Assembly: GCF_900102505.1 (NCBI RefSeq)
Contig: NZ_FMVT01000007.1
Span: 124,001-188,000 of the forward strand
Direction of reading: 5' to 3'
DNA length: 64,000 bases
Source: Paracoccus tibetensis
Lineage (GTDB): Bacteria; Pseudomonadota; Alphaproteobacteria; Rhodobacterales; Rhodobacteraceae
Shown here: in pieces, positions 40,887 to 53,234 of the stretch
How positions within the stretch are numbered: position 1 is the first letter of the stretch
Layout: each line of letters opens with the position of its first letter
The notes under the pieces: model-generated
The model's database searches: none
What the model saw: the letters and a program-made list of their open reading frames with translations, nothing else
Told to the model about the DNA's origin: nothing
Program-made: the position numbers and the translations under genes

Positions 40887-42040
40887 CCGGCCTCCTTCAG
40901 GCGTGCGTTGCGGACAGCCGCGATCTCGGCGGCGAGGCGGGCGATGCTGGCGCGCCAGCCCCATCGGGCGATGGCGGCGGGGCGCGGGTCGGGGGGCGGG
41001 TCGGCCAGCAGCCGGTCCAGCGCGGCCGCGAAGTCGGCGCCGGGCGCGGCGATGGCGCCGGCCTCGGGCGGGACATGCTGGAGACCGCAGGTCAGCTGCG
41101 CGTTGGCCAGCACCGGCAGGCCGGCCAGCTGGTATTCGGTCAGGATCGCCGGCGCGCCGTCATGCTGGCCGCAGACCACGCCGACGCGGGCGCGGTTCAT
41201 GAGGCGGTTCACCTCGTCATGGCTGACGCCGGGCGGGCCGACGATCTCGACATCGAGGCCGCGCCGCTCGGCCTCGGCCCGCAGGTCGTCATCGCCGTAG
41301 CCGACAACCAGCAGCGCCGTCGTGCCCGGCCGCCGCTCCATCGCGTCAAAGAGGATGTCGTGGCGCTTGTAGGGCTGCGCGCAGGCGACATAGACGACAT
41401 CGCGGTCCTTCGGCGCCCCGGTGGGAAAGAAGGTCAGGTCCGCGGCGAAGTTCGGCCCGATCGGCAGCACGCAAGTCCGCGCGCCGGGGATGCGCGCCTC
41501 GATCTCGGCCGACTGCCAGGGCGCGCCGGTCAGGAACAGGTCGAACCGCCGGGCCACGTCGTCCGGCAGGCGCAGCGCCGGCGCGTCGATCGAGTTGTAG
41601 ATCGTGACCGCCCCGGCGGCCGCGTCCAGGATGTCGTGCCCGACGCCGAGCCCCCATGCACAGAGGATCTCGGGCGCGCCGTTCTGGCGCAGATGCGCCA
41701 CGGCCTCGGCCGAGCCGTAGGGCGCCTCGTGCGGGGCAGCGCGGAAGAGGCGGCGGGTCAGGCCCGGCCGGTCCGGATCGGGGCGGCCGGCCGGCAGCCC
41801 GAGGCTGGCATCGGATTCGCCGCAGCGGCCCGCGAAGGACCAGATCTCGGCCTGATCGACCAGCCCGGCGGCTACGGCGGCCAGCGGCAGCCGCTCCAGA
41901 TAGCCGCCCGTCACCCTGACCTCGCCGCGCGGCGGCGCGACAGGCAGGGCGCTGCGGGGCTGTCCCGCAGGCTGGGTGATGGGCAGGGGCGGGACGTGGG
42001 TGCAGTGGTCGGAGATGGCAACGAGACGACGAGAAGACAT
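40883..42040 (-). CDS. Glycosyltransferase (GT-B, family 1/4-like)
   Basis: A 385-residue protein, the first gene of the glycan operon. The C-terminal half shows GT-B features: VVYVACAQPYKRHDILFDAM, LLVVGYGDDDLRAEAERRGLD, then RARVGVVCGQHDGAPAILTEYQLAGLPVLAN, in the place of the donor-binding E-x7-E region. The N-terminal half is poorly conserved. The ATG at 42040 is preferred over one 12 codons upstream; neither has a strong ribosome site. Its stop overlaps the next start as ATGA. No signal peptide is present, so it acts at the cytoplasmic face. Confidence 0.72.
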   Translation of the reverse strand: MSSRRLVAISDHCTHVPPLPITQPAGQPRSALPVAPPRGEVRVTGGYLERLPLAAVAAGLVDQAEIWSFAGRCGESDASLGLPAGRPDPDRPGLTRRLFRAAPHEAPYGSAEAVAHLRQNGAPEILCAWGLGVGHDILDAAAGAVTIYNSIDAPALRLPDDVARRFDLFLTGAPWQSAEIEARIPGARTCVLPIGPNFAADLTFFPTGAPKDRDVVYVACAQPYKRHDILFDAMERRPGTTALLVVGYGDDDLRAEAERRGLDVEIVGPPGVSHDEVNRLMNRARVGVVCGQHDGAPAILTEYQLAGLPVLANAQLTCGLQHVPPEAGAIAAPGADFAAALDRLLADPPPDPRPAAIARWGWRASIARLAAEIAAVRNARLKEAG

Positions 42041-42242
42041 GGACTGGGACCGCCCGGGTTGGGCGCATCGCGCCATATGATCGCATCGTATCCGTCACGC
42101 GCGGCGCCGCTGCGGTCGATCAATGCGGCACAGGCTGAAGAAGTTGCTTTGCGAAAAGTTAAGTGCGCGCATATTGGGCCAAGAACCGCCGATGACCGCC
42201 TGTAGGCTCCGGTGGCGCTGCCCGAACGACGCCAAGCTGCGG
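42041..42242. promoter_or_regulatory. Gap holding the glycan operon promoter
   Basis: A 202-bp gap between glpR and the glycan operon, both on the minus strand. It includes a relatively AT-rich stretch around 42140-42180 that may hold the promoter. No gene, strong repeat or clear terminator was seen. Confidence 0.3.
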
Positions 42243-43019
42243 CTAGTCGGCCGAGGGCTGCGGCGCGACGACGACGCGGGTCTGCCAGCTCTTGCACGCC
42301 CGGACGAGGATCTCGGGCAGGGGCCGGTCGGTGAACAGGCATTCCAGATCGGCCAGCGAGGCGATCCGGGCGGGCGCGCCGCGCGACAGCTTCGAGTGAT
42401 CCGCGACGAGGAAGGTGCGCCGCGCCTGCCGCAGGATGGTCTGGCTGACCCCGACCTCTTGGATGTCGTAGTCCAGAAGGTCGCCGTCGCGGTCGAGACC
42501 CGAGCAGCCGATCACCGCCAGGTCGAACTTGAACTGCCGGATCGTGCCCATCGCCAGCGGCCCGACCAGCCCGCCATCGGACCGGCGCAGGCTGCCGCCG
42601 GTGACGATCACGTCGCAATCGGGATTGGCCGCCAGAATGTTGGCCACGTTCATGTTGTTGGTGACGACCAGCAGGCTGCGATGGCCCAGAAGCTCGCGCG
42701 CCACGGCCTCGGTGCTGGTGCCGATGCCGAGGAACAGCGAGATGCTGTCGGGTACCTCGGCGGCGCAGGCGCGGGCGATGGCGGTCTTGGCACCCTGGTT
42801 CAGCGCGCGCCGCTCCTCGTAGCCGATATTTGCGACGCCCGAGGGCAGGACCGCGCCGCCATGCACCCGCTCGAGCCGGCCGGCCTCGGCCAGGTCGGAC
42901 AGGTCTCGCCGGATGGTCTGCAAGGTGACGCCGAAATGCGCGGCCAGCCCCTCGACCGTGACCTTGCCGTCGCGGCGCGCGATGTCGAGGATCTCGGGCT
43001 GGCGGAAGGTCTGGGACAT
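42243..43019 (-). CDS. glpR: DeoR-family glycerol regulon repressor
   Basis: A 258-residue DeoR-type regulator. The N-terminal winged helix (about 8-60) has VTVEGLAAHFGVTLQTIRRDLSDLAEAGRLERVHGGA, typical of the family. A sugar-phosphate-binding domain follows with FLGIGTSTEAVAREL and VTGGSLRRSDGGLVGP. AAAGGAGG precedes the ATG at 43019; the open frame further upstream runs through the promoter. It is divergent from glpD, so repression of the glycerol genes with glycerol-3-phosphate as inducer is the natural inference. Confidence 0.9.
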   Translation of the reverse strand: MSQTFRQPEILDIARRDGKVTVEGLAAHFGVTLQTIRRDLSDLAEAGRLERVHGGAVLPSGVANIGYEERRALNQGAKTAIARACAAEVPDSISLFLGIGTSTEAVARELLGHRSLLVVTNNMNVANILAANPDCDVIVTGGSLRRSDGGLVGPLAMGTIRQFKFDLAVIGCSGLDRDGDLLDYDIQEVGVSQTILRQARRTFLVADHSKLSRGAPARIASLADLECLFTDRPLPEILVRACKSWQTRVVVAPQPSAD

Positions 43020-43255
43020 CGGCGCCTCCTTTCCCATGATGTGCCATGCGCGGCGCGAAGGCACAAGATGTTCGCTGGTGCGCGGTTTTCGTGCCGTTGT
43101 TGGGCGAAGTTGCGCAAAATCATGCGATCGATCTAGAGAATATTTAACCGGCTCAGCTGCTTGCTGGCGAAACGCGCTTCGCGATGAAACGAACACAAAA
43201 CGCTTTCCTTTTTGCGCGATGCGGGCAAGAATGGCGCGAGCAAGCAGGATGTAAG
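43020..43255. promoter_or_regulatory. Divergent glpR-glpD promoter region
   Basis: This 236-bp divergent region contains several TTCG/CGAA elements of the sort bound by GlpR: TGTTCG near 43070, GGTTTTCG near 43085, GCGAA/TTCGC as an inverted pair around 43167-43182, and GAAACGAACACAAAACG at 43186-43202. An AT-rich stretch lies at about 43135-43150. The exact operator was not defined. Confidence 0.45.
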
Positions 43256-44848
43256 ATGGCCGGGACAGGTGACATCGCAGGCGGGACGGTCGATCTGTTC
43301 GTGATCGGCGGCGGCATCAACGGCTGCGGCATCGCGCGCGATGCAGCCGGTCGCGGGCTGTCGGTCGCCTTGGCCGAGATGGGCGATCTGGCGCAGGCGA
43401 CCTCGTCCGGCTCGACCAAGCTCTTTCACGGCGGGCTGCGGTATCTGGAATATTTCGAGTTCCGCCTCGTCCGCGAGGCCCTGGTCGAGCGCGAGGTGCT
43501 GCTGCGCGCCATGCCGCATATCAGCTGGCCGATGCGCTTCGTGCTGCCGTTCCACAAGGACATGCGCTTCGACAGCGAGACGCCGACCTCGAAGCTGCTG
43601 GGCGTTGCGATGCCCTGGATGCGCGGGCGGCGGCCGTCCTGGCTGATCCGGCTCGGGCTGTTCCTCTACGACAACCTCGGCGGGCGGAAAATCCTTCCGG
43701 GCACGCGCACGCTGGACCTGGCAGGCACGCCGGAAGGCGCGCCGCTGCAGGAGCGGTTCCAGCACGCCTACGAGTATTCCGACTGCTGGGTCGAGGATTC
43801 GCGGCTGGTCGTCCTGAACGCCCGCGACGCCGAGGCGCGGGGCGCGCGGATCATGACCCGCACCAAGGTCGTCTCGGCCCGGCGCGAGGGCGAGGGCTGG
43901 ACGGTCACGACCGAGGGCGCCTCGGGCCGGCAGACCCACCGCGCGCGGATGCTGGTCAACGCGGCCGGCCCCTGGGTCGGCGAGGTGATCCACGGAACGA
44001 TCGGGCTCAACTCGGCCGAGGGGGTGCGGCTGGTGCGCGGCAGCCATATCGTGACGCGCCGGCTTTACAACCACGACAAGTCCTATTTCCTGCAGGGCAC
44101 CGACGGGCGGATCATCTTCGCCATCCCCTACGAGGGCGAGTTCACGCTGATCGGCACCACCGACGCCGAACATCACGATCCCTCGGCAAAACCCGAATGC
44201 ACGCCCGAGGAGCGCGACTACCTGCTGTCCTTTGCCAACCAATACTTCCGCCGCCAGCTGACGGCCGAGGACGTGGTCTGGTCCTATTCCGGCGTCCGCC
44301 CGCTTTACGACGATGGCGCGCAAAGTGCGACGGCGGCGACGCGGGACTACACGCTGAAGGTCGATGCCCATGGCGCGCCGGTGCTGAACGTCTTCGGCGG
44401 CAAGATCACAACCTATCGCCGGCTCGCGGAGCACGCGCTGGAGAAGATCGCGGCGCATCTGCCCGGCCGCTCCGGACCCTGGACCGCCGGCGCACCGCTG
44501 CCGGGGGGCGATTTCCCGGTGGACGGGGTGCCTGCGCTGGTCGCGTCGCTGCGCGCGGAGCATCCTTTCCTGACCGAGCCTTGGGCGCGCCGGCTGGTGC
44601 GGGCCTATGGCACCGAGGCGGCCCGTATCCTGGCGGGCGCGAAGTCCGCGGCCGATCTGGGGCGCGATTTCGGCGCCACCTTGACGGAGGCCGAGGTCGT
44701 CTGGCTGATGGACCGGGAATACGCCGTTCGCGCCGAGGATGTCGTCTGGCGGCGCAGCAAGCTGGGCCTGCGGCTGGAGCCGGCACGGATCGCGGCACTG
44801 GACGCGTGGATGCAGGCCCGCGAGGCCGGAACGAAAGCCGCGGAATAG
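43256..44848 (+). CDS. glpD: Glycerol-3-phosphate dehydrogenase (aerobic, FAD)
   Basis: A 530-residue membrane-associated flavoenzyme that oxidises sn-glycerol-3-phosphate to dihydroxyacetone phosphate and feeds electrons to quinone. The FAD site is DLFVIGGGINGCGIARDAAGRG-like near residue 12; further landmarks are TSSGSTKLFHGGLRYLE, NAAGPWVGEV, SGVRPLYDDG and NVFGGKITTYRRLAEHAL. The ATG at 43256 (AGGA at 43246) is preferred over an upstream ATG at 43184 that would add 24 atypical residues within the operator region. It opens the glpD-glpSTPQUV-glpK operon. Confidence 0.95.
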   Translation: MAGTGDIAGGTVDLFVIGGGINGCGIARDAAGRGLSVALAEMGDLAQATSSGSTKLFHGGLRYLEYFEFRLVREALVEREVLLRAMPHISWPMRFVLPFHKDMRFDSETPTSKLLGVAMPWMRGRRPSWLIRLGLFLYDNLGGRKILPGTRTLDLAGTPEGAPLQERFQHAYEYSDCWVEDSRLVVLNARDAEARGARIMTRTKVVSARREGEGWTVTTEGASGRQTHRARMLVNAAGPWVGEVIHGTIGLNSAEGVRLVRGSHIVTRRLYNHDKSYFLQGTDGRIIFAIPYEGEFTLIGTTDAEHHDPSAKPECTPEERDYLLSFANQYFRRQLTAEDVVWSYSGVRPLYDDGAQSATAATRDYTLKVDAHGAPVLNVFGGKITTYRRLAEHALEKIAAHLPGRSGPWTAGAPLPGGDFPVDGVPALVASLRAEHPFLTEPWARRLVRAYGTEAARILAGAKSAADLGRDFGATLTEAEVVWLMDREYAVRAEDVVWRRSKLGLRLEPARIAALDAWMQAREAGTKAAE

Positions 44849-44876
44849 CGGCAACCGCCCTTGGGAGGGGGACGGC

Positions 44877-45959
<1,083 letters not shown>

Positions 45960-45968
45960 GGGGACACC

Positions 45969-47039
45969 ATGGCCGAGATCACGCTTGAGAACCTGGCGCA
46001 TTCCTACCTGCCCCGGCCGGCGCGTCCGGAGGATTTCGCGCTGAAGGAGCTGAACCACGTCTGGCAGGACGGCGCCGCCTATGCGCTGCTGGGCGCCTCG
46101 GGCTGCGGGAAGTCGACGCTGCTGAACATCATCTCGGGGCTGCTGATCCCCTCGCAGGGGCGCATCCTCTTCGACGGGCAGGACGTGACCACCGCCCCCA
46201 CGGCCGAGCGCAACATCGCGCAGGTCTTCCAGTTCCCGGTCGTCTATGACACGATGACCGTGCGCGACAACCTCGCCTTCCCGCTGCGCAATCGCGGCCG
46301 TCCCGAGGCCTATGTCGCCGAGCGCGTGAACCAGATCGCCGCGATGATCGGGATGGAGCACATGCTGGACCGCAAGGCCCGCGGGCTGACGGCGGATGCC
46401 AAGCAGAAGATCAGCCTTGGCCGCGGAATGGTCCGCAAGGACGTGAACGCGCTGCTCTTCGACGAGCCGCTGACCGTGATCGACCCGCACATGAAATGGG
46501 AGCTGCGGACCCAGCTGAAGAAGCTGCACCACGACTTCGGCCACACGATGATCTACGTCACCCATGACCAGACCGAGGCGCTGACCTTCGCCGATAAGGT
46601 CGTGGTGATGCATGACGGCCGCGTCGTCCAGATCGGCACCCCCGAGGAGCTGTTCGACCGCCCCGCGCATACCTTCGTTGGCTATTTCATCGGCTCGCCG
46701 GGCATGAACCTGCTGCCGGCCGAGGTATCGGGCCGCGAGGCGCGGGTGCCAGGCGGCGTGACGCCGCTGGCCGCGTTCTATCCGGCTTTGTCGGGCAAGG
46801 TGCAGCTGGGCGTGCGCCCCGAGCATCTGCGCCTGTCCGAGACCGAAGGGCTGTCCGTCACCATCCGCCGGATCGAGGACGTGGGACGCCACCGCATCGT
46901 CAGGGCCGAGCTGGAGGGGCACGACCTCAACATCATCGCGCCTGAGGATCAGGTGATCGGGGCGGGGATGACGCGCGTCGTCCTCGATCCGGCGCGGGTC
47001 AACATCTACGCCGACGACTGGCGCGTGGACGCGGCCTGA
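45969..47039 (+). CDS. glpT: Glycerol ABC transporter ATPase GlpT
   Basis: A 356-residue ATPase, partner of GlpS. Walker A GASGCGKST and Walker B ALLFDEPLTVIDP are canonical and the switch is YVTHDQTEALTFADK. The signature LSGGQ is replaced by GLTADAKQKISLGRG. Paired with GlpS, which has a proper LSGGQ but an odd Walker A, this suggests an asymmetric heterodimer with one degenerate site. The name follows the rhizobial glycerol system and is not the antiporter GlpT of E. coli. Confidence 0.9.
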   Translation: MAEITLENLAHSYLPRPARPEDFALKELNHVWQDGAAYALLGASGCGKSTLLNIISGLLIPSQGRILFDGQDVTTAPTAERNIAQVFQFPVVYDTMTVRDNLAFPLRNRGRPEAYVAERVNQIAAMIGMEHMLDRKARGLTADAKQKISLGRGMVRKDVNALLFDEPLTVIDPHMKWELRTQLKKLHHDFGHTMIYVTHDQTEALTFADKVVVMHDGRVVQIGTPEELFDRPAHTFVGYFIGSPGMNLLPAEVSGREARVPGGVTPLAAFYPALSGKVQLGVRPEHLRLSETEGLSVTIRRIEDVGRHRIVRAELEGHDLNIIAPEDQVIGAGMTRVVLDPARVNIYADDWRVDAA

Positions 47040-47060
47040 GGGGCAGGGGAGGGGGGAGAC

Positions 47061-47930
<870 letters not shown>

Positions 47931-47931
47931 G

Positions 47932-48795
<864 letters not shown>

Positions 48796-48807
48796 GGAGG
48801 CCGCGTC

Positions 48808-49080
48808 ATGGCATGGATGGCCTGGACCACCCCGACCGCGATCTTCTTCGCCGTCATCGCGCTGCTGCTGATCACCTTCACGATCCTCGCGATCCGCTTC
48901 CCGGAGACGCCCCGGCGCGGGGTCCTGGGGATCGAGACGACGCGCGGCGACCGGCTGTTCATCACGCTTCTGGGCTCTGCCTTCATCAACCTGGCCTGGC
49001 TGGGCCTGGTGGGTCTGGCGCAGCCCTGGGCGCTTCTGGTTTGCCTTGTCTGGGCCGCCATCGTCTTTCGGTGGGTCTAG
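48808..49080 (+). CDS. glpU: Small membrane protein GlpU (DUF2160-like)
   Basis: A 90-residue protein with two clear hydrophobic segments (about 7-30 and 53-85) separated by a charged loop PETPRRGVLGIETTRGDR. A gene of this size and topology always sits between glpQ and glpV in the described glycerol transporter loci and is predicted as a small auxiliary membrane subunit. The function is not established. AGGAGG precedes the ATG. Confidence 0.85.
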   Translation: MAWMAWTTPTAIFFAVIALLLITFTILAIRFPETPRRGVLGIETTRGDRLFITLLGSAFINLAWLGLVGLAQPWALLVCLVWAAIVFRWV

Positions 49081-49161
49081 ACCGGGAAGGGCCTGCGGGT
49101 GCGAGGGACCCGCAAGCCGTCAGAGAGTGACCTCGCAAGACGGTTCCTAGGGAGGGAAACC

Positions 49162-50865
49162 ATGAACTTGAGATTGCTGTCCACCACCGGGGTGATGCTG
49201 GCGCTGTCCGGCCCCGCCTTTGCCGACATCGAGGCCGCGCGCGTGTTCCTCGATGCCGAGATCGGCGATCAGTCCGTCCTCACGCGCGAGGAGCAGGAGG
49301 CCGAGATGCAGTGGTTCATCGACGCTGCCGAGCCTCTGCGCGGCATGTCGATCAACGTGGTCTCGGAAACGATCACCACCCACGAATATGAGTCCCGCGT
49401 CCTGGCGCCGGCCTTCACCGCCATCACCGGCATCCAGGTCACCCATGACCTGATCGGCGAGGGCGACGTCGTCGAGAAGCTGCAGACCCAGATGCAGACC
49501 GGCGAGAACGTCTATGACATGTACATCAACGACGCGGACCTGATCGGCACCCATTGGCGTTACCAGCAGGTCCGCAACATGACCGACTGGATGGCGGGCG
49601 AGGGGGCGGACTTCACCAACCCGGACCTTGATCTGGACGATTTCATCGGCCTCGCCTCGGCGACCGGGCCGGACGACAAGCTCTATCAGCTGCCCGTCCA
49701 GCAGTTCGCCAACCTCTACTGGTTCCGCCACGACTGGTTCACCGATCCCGAGATCATGGCCGAGTTCCAGGAGGAATATGGCTACGAGCTGGGCGTCCCG
49801 GTCAACTGGTCGGCCTATGAGGACATCGCCAAGTTCTTCACCGGGCGCGAGATCGACGGCCAGCAGGTCTTCGGCAACATGGACTACGGCAAGAAGGACC
49901 CCAGCCTCGGCTGGCGCTTCACCGATGCCTGGCTGTCGATGGCCGGCGCCTCCGACAAGGGCGAGCCGAACGGCTTCCCCGTTGACGAATGGGGCATCCG
50001 GGTGAACGACAACTACCAGCCGGTCGGCTCCTGCATGGCGCGGGGCGGGGCGACGAACAGCCCGGCGGCCGTCTACGCCATCGAGAAATACATCGACTGG
50101 CTGCAGAACTACACGCCGCCCGCCGCCGCCGGCATGACGTTCAGCGAGGCCGGCCCGGTCCCGGCGCAGGGCAACATCGCCCAGCAGATGTTCTGGTACA
50201 CCGCCTTCACCGCCGACATGGTCAAGGAAGGCCTGCCGGTCATGAACGAGGACGGCACGCCGAAATGGCGCATGGCTCCCTCGCCCTATGGCGCCTACTG
50301 GGAAGAGGGCATGAAGGTCGGCTATCAGGACGTCGGCGCGGCCACGCTGATGCAGTCCACCCCGGTCGACCGGGCGCAGGCCGCCTGGCTCTACGCGCAG
50401 TTCATCGTCTCGAAGACCGTGGACACGAAGAAGAGCCATGTCGGCCTGACCTTCGTGCGCGACAGTTCGGTCCGGCATGAAAGCTTCACCGAGCGTGCCC
50501 CGAACCTCGGCGGGCTGGTCGAGTTCTACCGCTCGCCCGACCGCACCCGCTGGTCGGATACGGGGCTCAACGTGCCGGACTACCCGCGCCTCGCGCAGCT
50601 GTGGTGGCAGAACATCGGCGACGCCTCGTCGGGCGCCAAGACCGCGCAAGCCGCGCTGGACGCGCTCTGCGAGCAGCAGGAGGCGGTGATGGAGCGGTTG
50701 CAGCGTTCCGGCGTGCAGGGCGATCTGGGCCCGGTCCTGAACGAGCCGCAGGACGCGCAGTACTGGCTGGACCAGCCCGGCGCCCCCGCGCCGAAGCTGG
50801 AGAACGAGAAGCCCGAGCCGGTGACCATCGCCTACGAGGAGCTGATCCAGCGCTGGCAGGAATGA
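49162..50865 (+). CDS. glpV: Glycerol ABC transporter substrate-binding protein GlpV
   Basis: A 567-residue periplasmic protein with a signal peptide (about 1-21). It is longer than most type-1 sugar-binding proteins, as usual for GlpV. Features include VVSETITTHEYESRVLAPAF, QTGENVYDMYINDADLIG and many aromatic residues, such as QQFANLYWFRHDWF, expected in a polyol pocket. AGGGAGGG precedes the ATG. It captures glycerol for GlpSTPQ. GlpK follows 70 bp downstream. Confidence 0.9.
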   Translation: MNLRLLSTTGVMLALSGPAFADIEAARVFLDAEIGDQSVLTREEQEAEMQWFIDAAEPLRGMSINVVSETITTHEYESRVLAPAFTAITGIQVTHDLIGEGDVVEKLQTQMQTGENVYDMYINDADLIGTHWRYQQVRNMTDWMAGEGADFTNPDLDLDDFIGLASATGPDDKLYQLPVQQFANLYWFRHDWFTDPEIMAEFQEEYGYELGVPVNWSAYEDIAKFFTGREIDGQQVFGNMDYGKKDPSLGWRFTDAWLSMAGASDKGEPNGFPVDEWGIRVNDNYQPVGSCMARGGATNSPAAVYAIEKYIDWLQNYTPPAAAGMTFSEAGPVPAQGNIAQQMFWYTAFTADMVKEGLPVMNEDGTPKWRMAPSPYGAYWEEGMKVGYQDVGAATLMQSTPVDRAQAAWLYAQFIVSKTVDTKKSHVGLTFVRDSSVRHESFTERAPNLGGLVEFYRSPDRTRWSDTGLNVPDYPRLAQLWWQNIGDASSGAKTAQAALDALCEQQEAVMERLQRSGVQGDLGPVLNEPQDAQYWLDQPGAPAPKLENEKPEPVTIAYEELIQRWQE

Positions 50866-50935
50866 GCCTGGGCTGACACATTGACGGGGGGCGCGGCATT
50901 GCCCGCGCCCCTCTCCGCACGACAAAGGACCGGCC

Positions 50936-52420
50936 ATGACCCATATCCTCGCCATCGACCAGGGCACGACCTCGTCCCGCGCCATCATCTTCGACGGAAA
51001 GCTGCGCCCCTGCGGCAGCGCGCAGGAGGAGTTCCCGCAGCACTTCCCGCGCTCGGGCTGGGTCGAGCATGACCCGGCGGACCTCTGGTCCAGCACCGCC
51101 GCCACCTGCCGCGCCGCGATCGAGAAATGCGGCAACCCGCGGATCGAGGCGATCGGCATCACCAACCAGCGCGAGACGGTCGTGGTCTGGGACCGCCGCA
51201 CGGGCGAGGCCGTGCACAACGCCATCGTCTGGCAGGATCGCCGCACCGCCGCCTTCTGCCGCGAGCTGGAGGAGGCCGGGCATGGCGACATGATCACCGC
51301 CCGCACCGGGCTGCTGATCGACCCCTATTTCTCGGCCACCAAGCTCAAGTGGATCCTCGACAATGTCGAGGGCGCCCGCACCGATGCCGAGGCCGGTCAC
51401 CTGGCCTTCGGCACGGTGGACAGCTGGCTGATCTGGAACCTGACGGGCGGGCAGGTCCATGCGACGGACGCCACCAACGCCGCGCGCACGATGCTCTACG
51501 ACATCCACAAGGGCCGCTGGAGCCGCACGATCTGCGATCTCTTCGGCATCCCGCAGGCGATGCTGCCCGAGGTGCGCGACTGCGCGAGCGATTTCGGCAC
51601 GACCCGCGCGGACCTCTTCGGCCGGCCCGTCCCGATCCGCGGCGTCGCGGGCGACCAGCAGGCGGCGACCGTGGGGCAGGCCTGCTTCCGGCCCGGCATG
51701 ATGAAATCCACCTATGGCACGGGCTGTTTCGCGCTGCTGAACACCGGGGACACGCCCGTGACCTCCAGCCGGCGGCTGCTGACGACCATCGCCTACCAGC
51801 TGGACGGCAAGCCGACCTACGCGCTGGAAGGCTCGATCTTCATCGCGGGCGCGGTGGTGCAATGGCTGCGCGACGGGCTGAAGATCATCCGCAACGCCGC
51901 CGAGACGCAGCCCTTGGCCGAGGCCGCCGATCCGCACCAGCAGGTGATCTTTGTGCCCGCCTTCACCGGCCTCGGCGCCCCCTACTGGAGCCCGGACAGC
52001 CGCGGCGCGATCTTCGGCCTCACCCGCAATTCGGGCCCCGCCGAGCTAGCCAAGGCCGCGCTGGAAAGCGTCGGCTTCCAGACCCGCGACCTGATCGAGG
52101 CGATGCGCGCCGACTGGCAGGGCGATCTGCCCGCGCTGCGCGTTGATGGCGGCATGAGTGCGTCCGACTACACGATGCAGTTCCTCGCGGACCTTCTGGG
52201 CGCGCAGGTGGATCGGCCGAAGGTGCTGGAGACGACCGCCCTCGGTGCCGCCTGGCTCGCGGGGCAGGAGGGCGGGATCTACCCCGATGCCGAGGGCTTC
52301 ATGGAAGCCTGGGCGCTGGACCGCAGCTTCACCCCGACCCTGGCGCCGGACGCGCGCGAGGCCCGCTACGCCGCCTGGCTGGAAGCCGTGCAGGCGACCA
52401 TGCGCTATCACGGCGCCTGA
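50936..52420 (+). CDS. glpK: Glycerol kinase
   Basis: A 494-residue FGGY-family kinase that phosphorylates glycerol to sn-glycerol-3-phosphate. Landmarks are the phosphate-binding start [54 protein letters not shown] and the C-terminal [21 protein letters not shown]. Length is normal. It ends the operon: uptake by GlpSTPQUV, phosphorylation here and oxidation by GlpD. A 9-bp stem at 52414-52442 spans its stop codon. Confidence 0.95.
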   Translation: MTHILAIDQGTTSSRAIIFDGKLRPCGSAQEEFPQHFPRSGWVEHDPADLWSSTAATCRAAIEKCGNPRIEAIGITNQRETVVVWDRRTGEAVHNAIVWQDRRTAAFCRELEEAGHGDMITARTGLLIDPYFSATKLKWILDNVEGARTDAEAGHLAFGTVDSWLIWNLTGGQVHATDATNAARTMLYDIHKGRWSRTICDLFGIPQAMLPEVRDCASDFGTTRADLFGRPVPIRGVAGDQQAATVGQACFRPGMMKSTYGTGCFALLNTGDTPVTSSRRLLTTIAYQLDGKPTYALEGSIFIAGAVVQWLRDGLKIIRNAAETQPLAEAADPHQQVIFVPAFTGLGAPYWSPDSRGAIFGLTRNSGPAELAKAALESVGFQTRDLIEAMRADWQGDLPALRVDGGMSASDYTMQFLADLLGAQVDRPKVLETTALGAAWLAGQEGGIYPDAEGFMEAWALDRSFTPTLAPDAREARYAAWLEAVQATMRYHGA

Positions 52421-52442
52421 GGCGGCCGCCTGTCCTCAGGCG
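52414..52442. terminator. Hairpin between convergent glpK and ceramidase-like genes
   Basis: CGCCTGAGG (52414-52422) and CCTCAGGCG (52434-52442) form a 9-bp stem with an 11-base loop. It overlaps both convergent stop codons. There is no T-run, so it may work as a bidirectional barrier or only stabilise 3' ends. Confidence 0.45.
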
Positions 52443-53095
52443 GGCGAGGGGCGGGACAGGCGGTGGCGGCGCCAGACCTCGATCATCCAGCCCAGCATCA
52501 CGGCGTTTAGGATGTGCCACATGAAATGCGTGCCGAAGGGCAGCGCGTCGCAGAGCGGCTGGTCCAGCGTGCGGAAGGTCAGCGAGGCGATCAGGATCGA
52601 CGCGCCGATGGCGAGCCCGCGGGCCGTCTCGGGCAGGCGCCGTCGCAGCAGGACGGCGTAGATCAGGATCAGCAGCGGCACCGGCGCGTAGCCCGCCGAC
52701 GACCCGATCCCCGGAATGCGCCCGAACAGCGGCACCAACGCGGCGGCAAAGGGGAAAAAGCCCGCGGTCACCAGCAAGGCCCATCCGGTCCGCAACCCGA
52801 AGAAGTCGCGCGTCGCGGCGAAGATGTAGAGCAGGATGAAGGCGAGGATCGGCAGCACGTCCATGAGCCCGGTCAGCCGGTTGGCATGGGTGTGAAACAG
52901 CCACGAGCCGATGCCGATCACGAAGAGGATGCCGGCCAGCGCCCGCCCCATCGCCATCCCCGGCCCCGCGAGGCGCCGCGCCATGACCAGCGCCGCGATG
53001 ATGAAGGCGAGGTTGGTCAGCGCGTTGATCGGCTCGGACCAGTAGTCGGGGCCCGTCCGCTCGCAATAGGCATCCACCGGCGCCAGCCATTCCAT
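52436..53095 (-). CDS. Alkaline ceramidase-like membrane protein
   Basis: A 219-residue protein with about seven hydrophobic segments. The N-terminus DAYCERTGPDYWSEPINALTNLAFI matches the ceramidase (CREST superfamily) pattern, and the putative metal ligands are in GIGSWLFHTHAN, the Asp of GLMDVLPILAF and the two His of GTHFMWHILNAV. Alkaline ceramidases hydrolyse the amide bond of ceramide; bacterial members are uncharacterised hydrolases. GGGAGA precedes the ATG. It converges on glpK. A ceramide substrate is doubtful in this group of bacteria, so only the fold is claimed firmly. Confidence 0.8.
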   Translation of the reverse strand: MEWLAPVDAYCERTGPDYWSEPINALTNLAFIIAALVMARRLAGPGMAMGRALAGILFVIGIGSWLFHTHANRLTGLMDVLPILAFILLYIFAATRDFFGLRTGWALLVTAGFFPFAAALVPLFGRIPGIGSSAGYAPVPLLILIYAVLLRRRLPETARGLAIGASILIASLTFRTLDQPLCDALPFGTHFMWHILNAVMLGWMIEVWRRHRLSRPSPA

Positions 53096-53234
53096 CCCGC
53101 ATCTCCCTGTGGCTCACGGCCAGCCTGAGCACGGGGCACGGCGCGGGGCAACGGCGAAGATGAAGCGGAAGCGGCCGCGGATCGATCAGCGCGGCTGCCC
53201 GCGGCCCGGCGCCGAGGCCGGGCCGCTGACTGGT

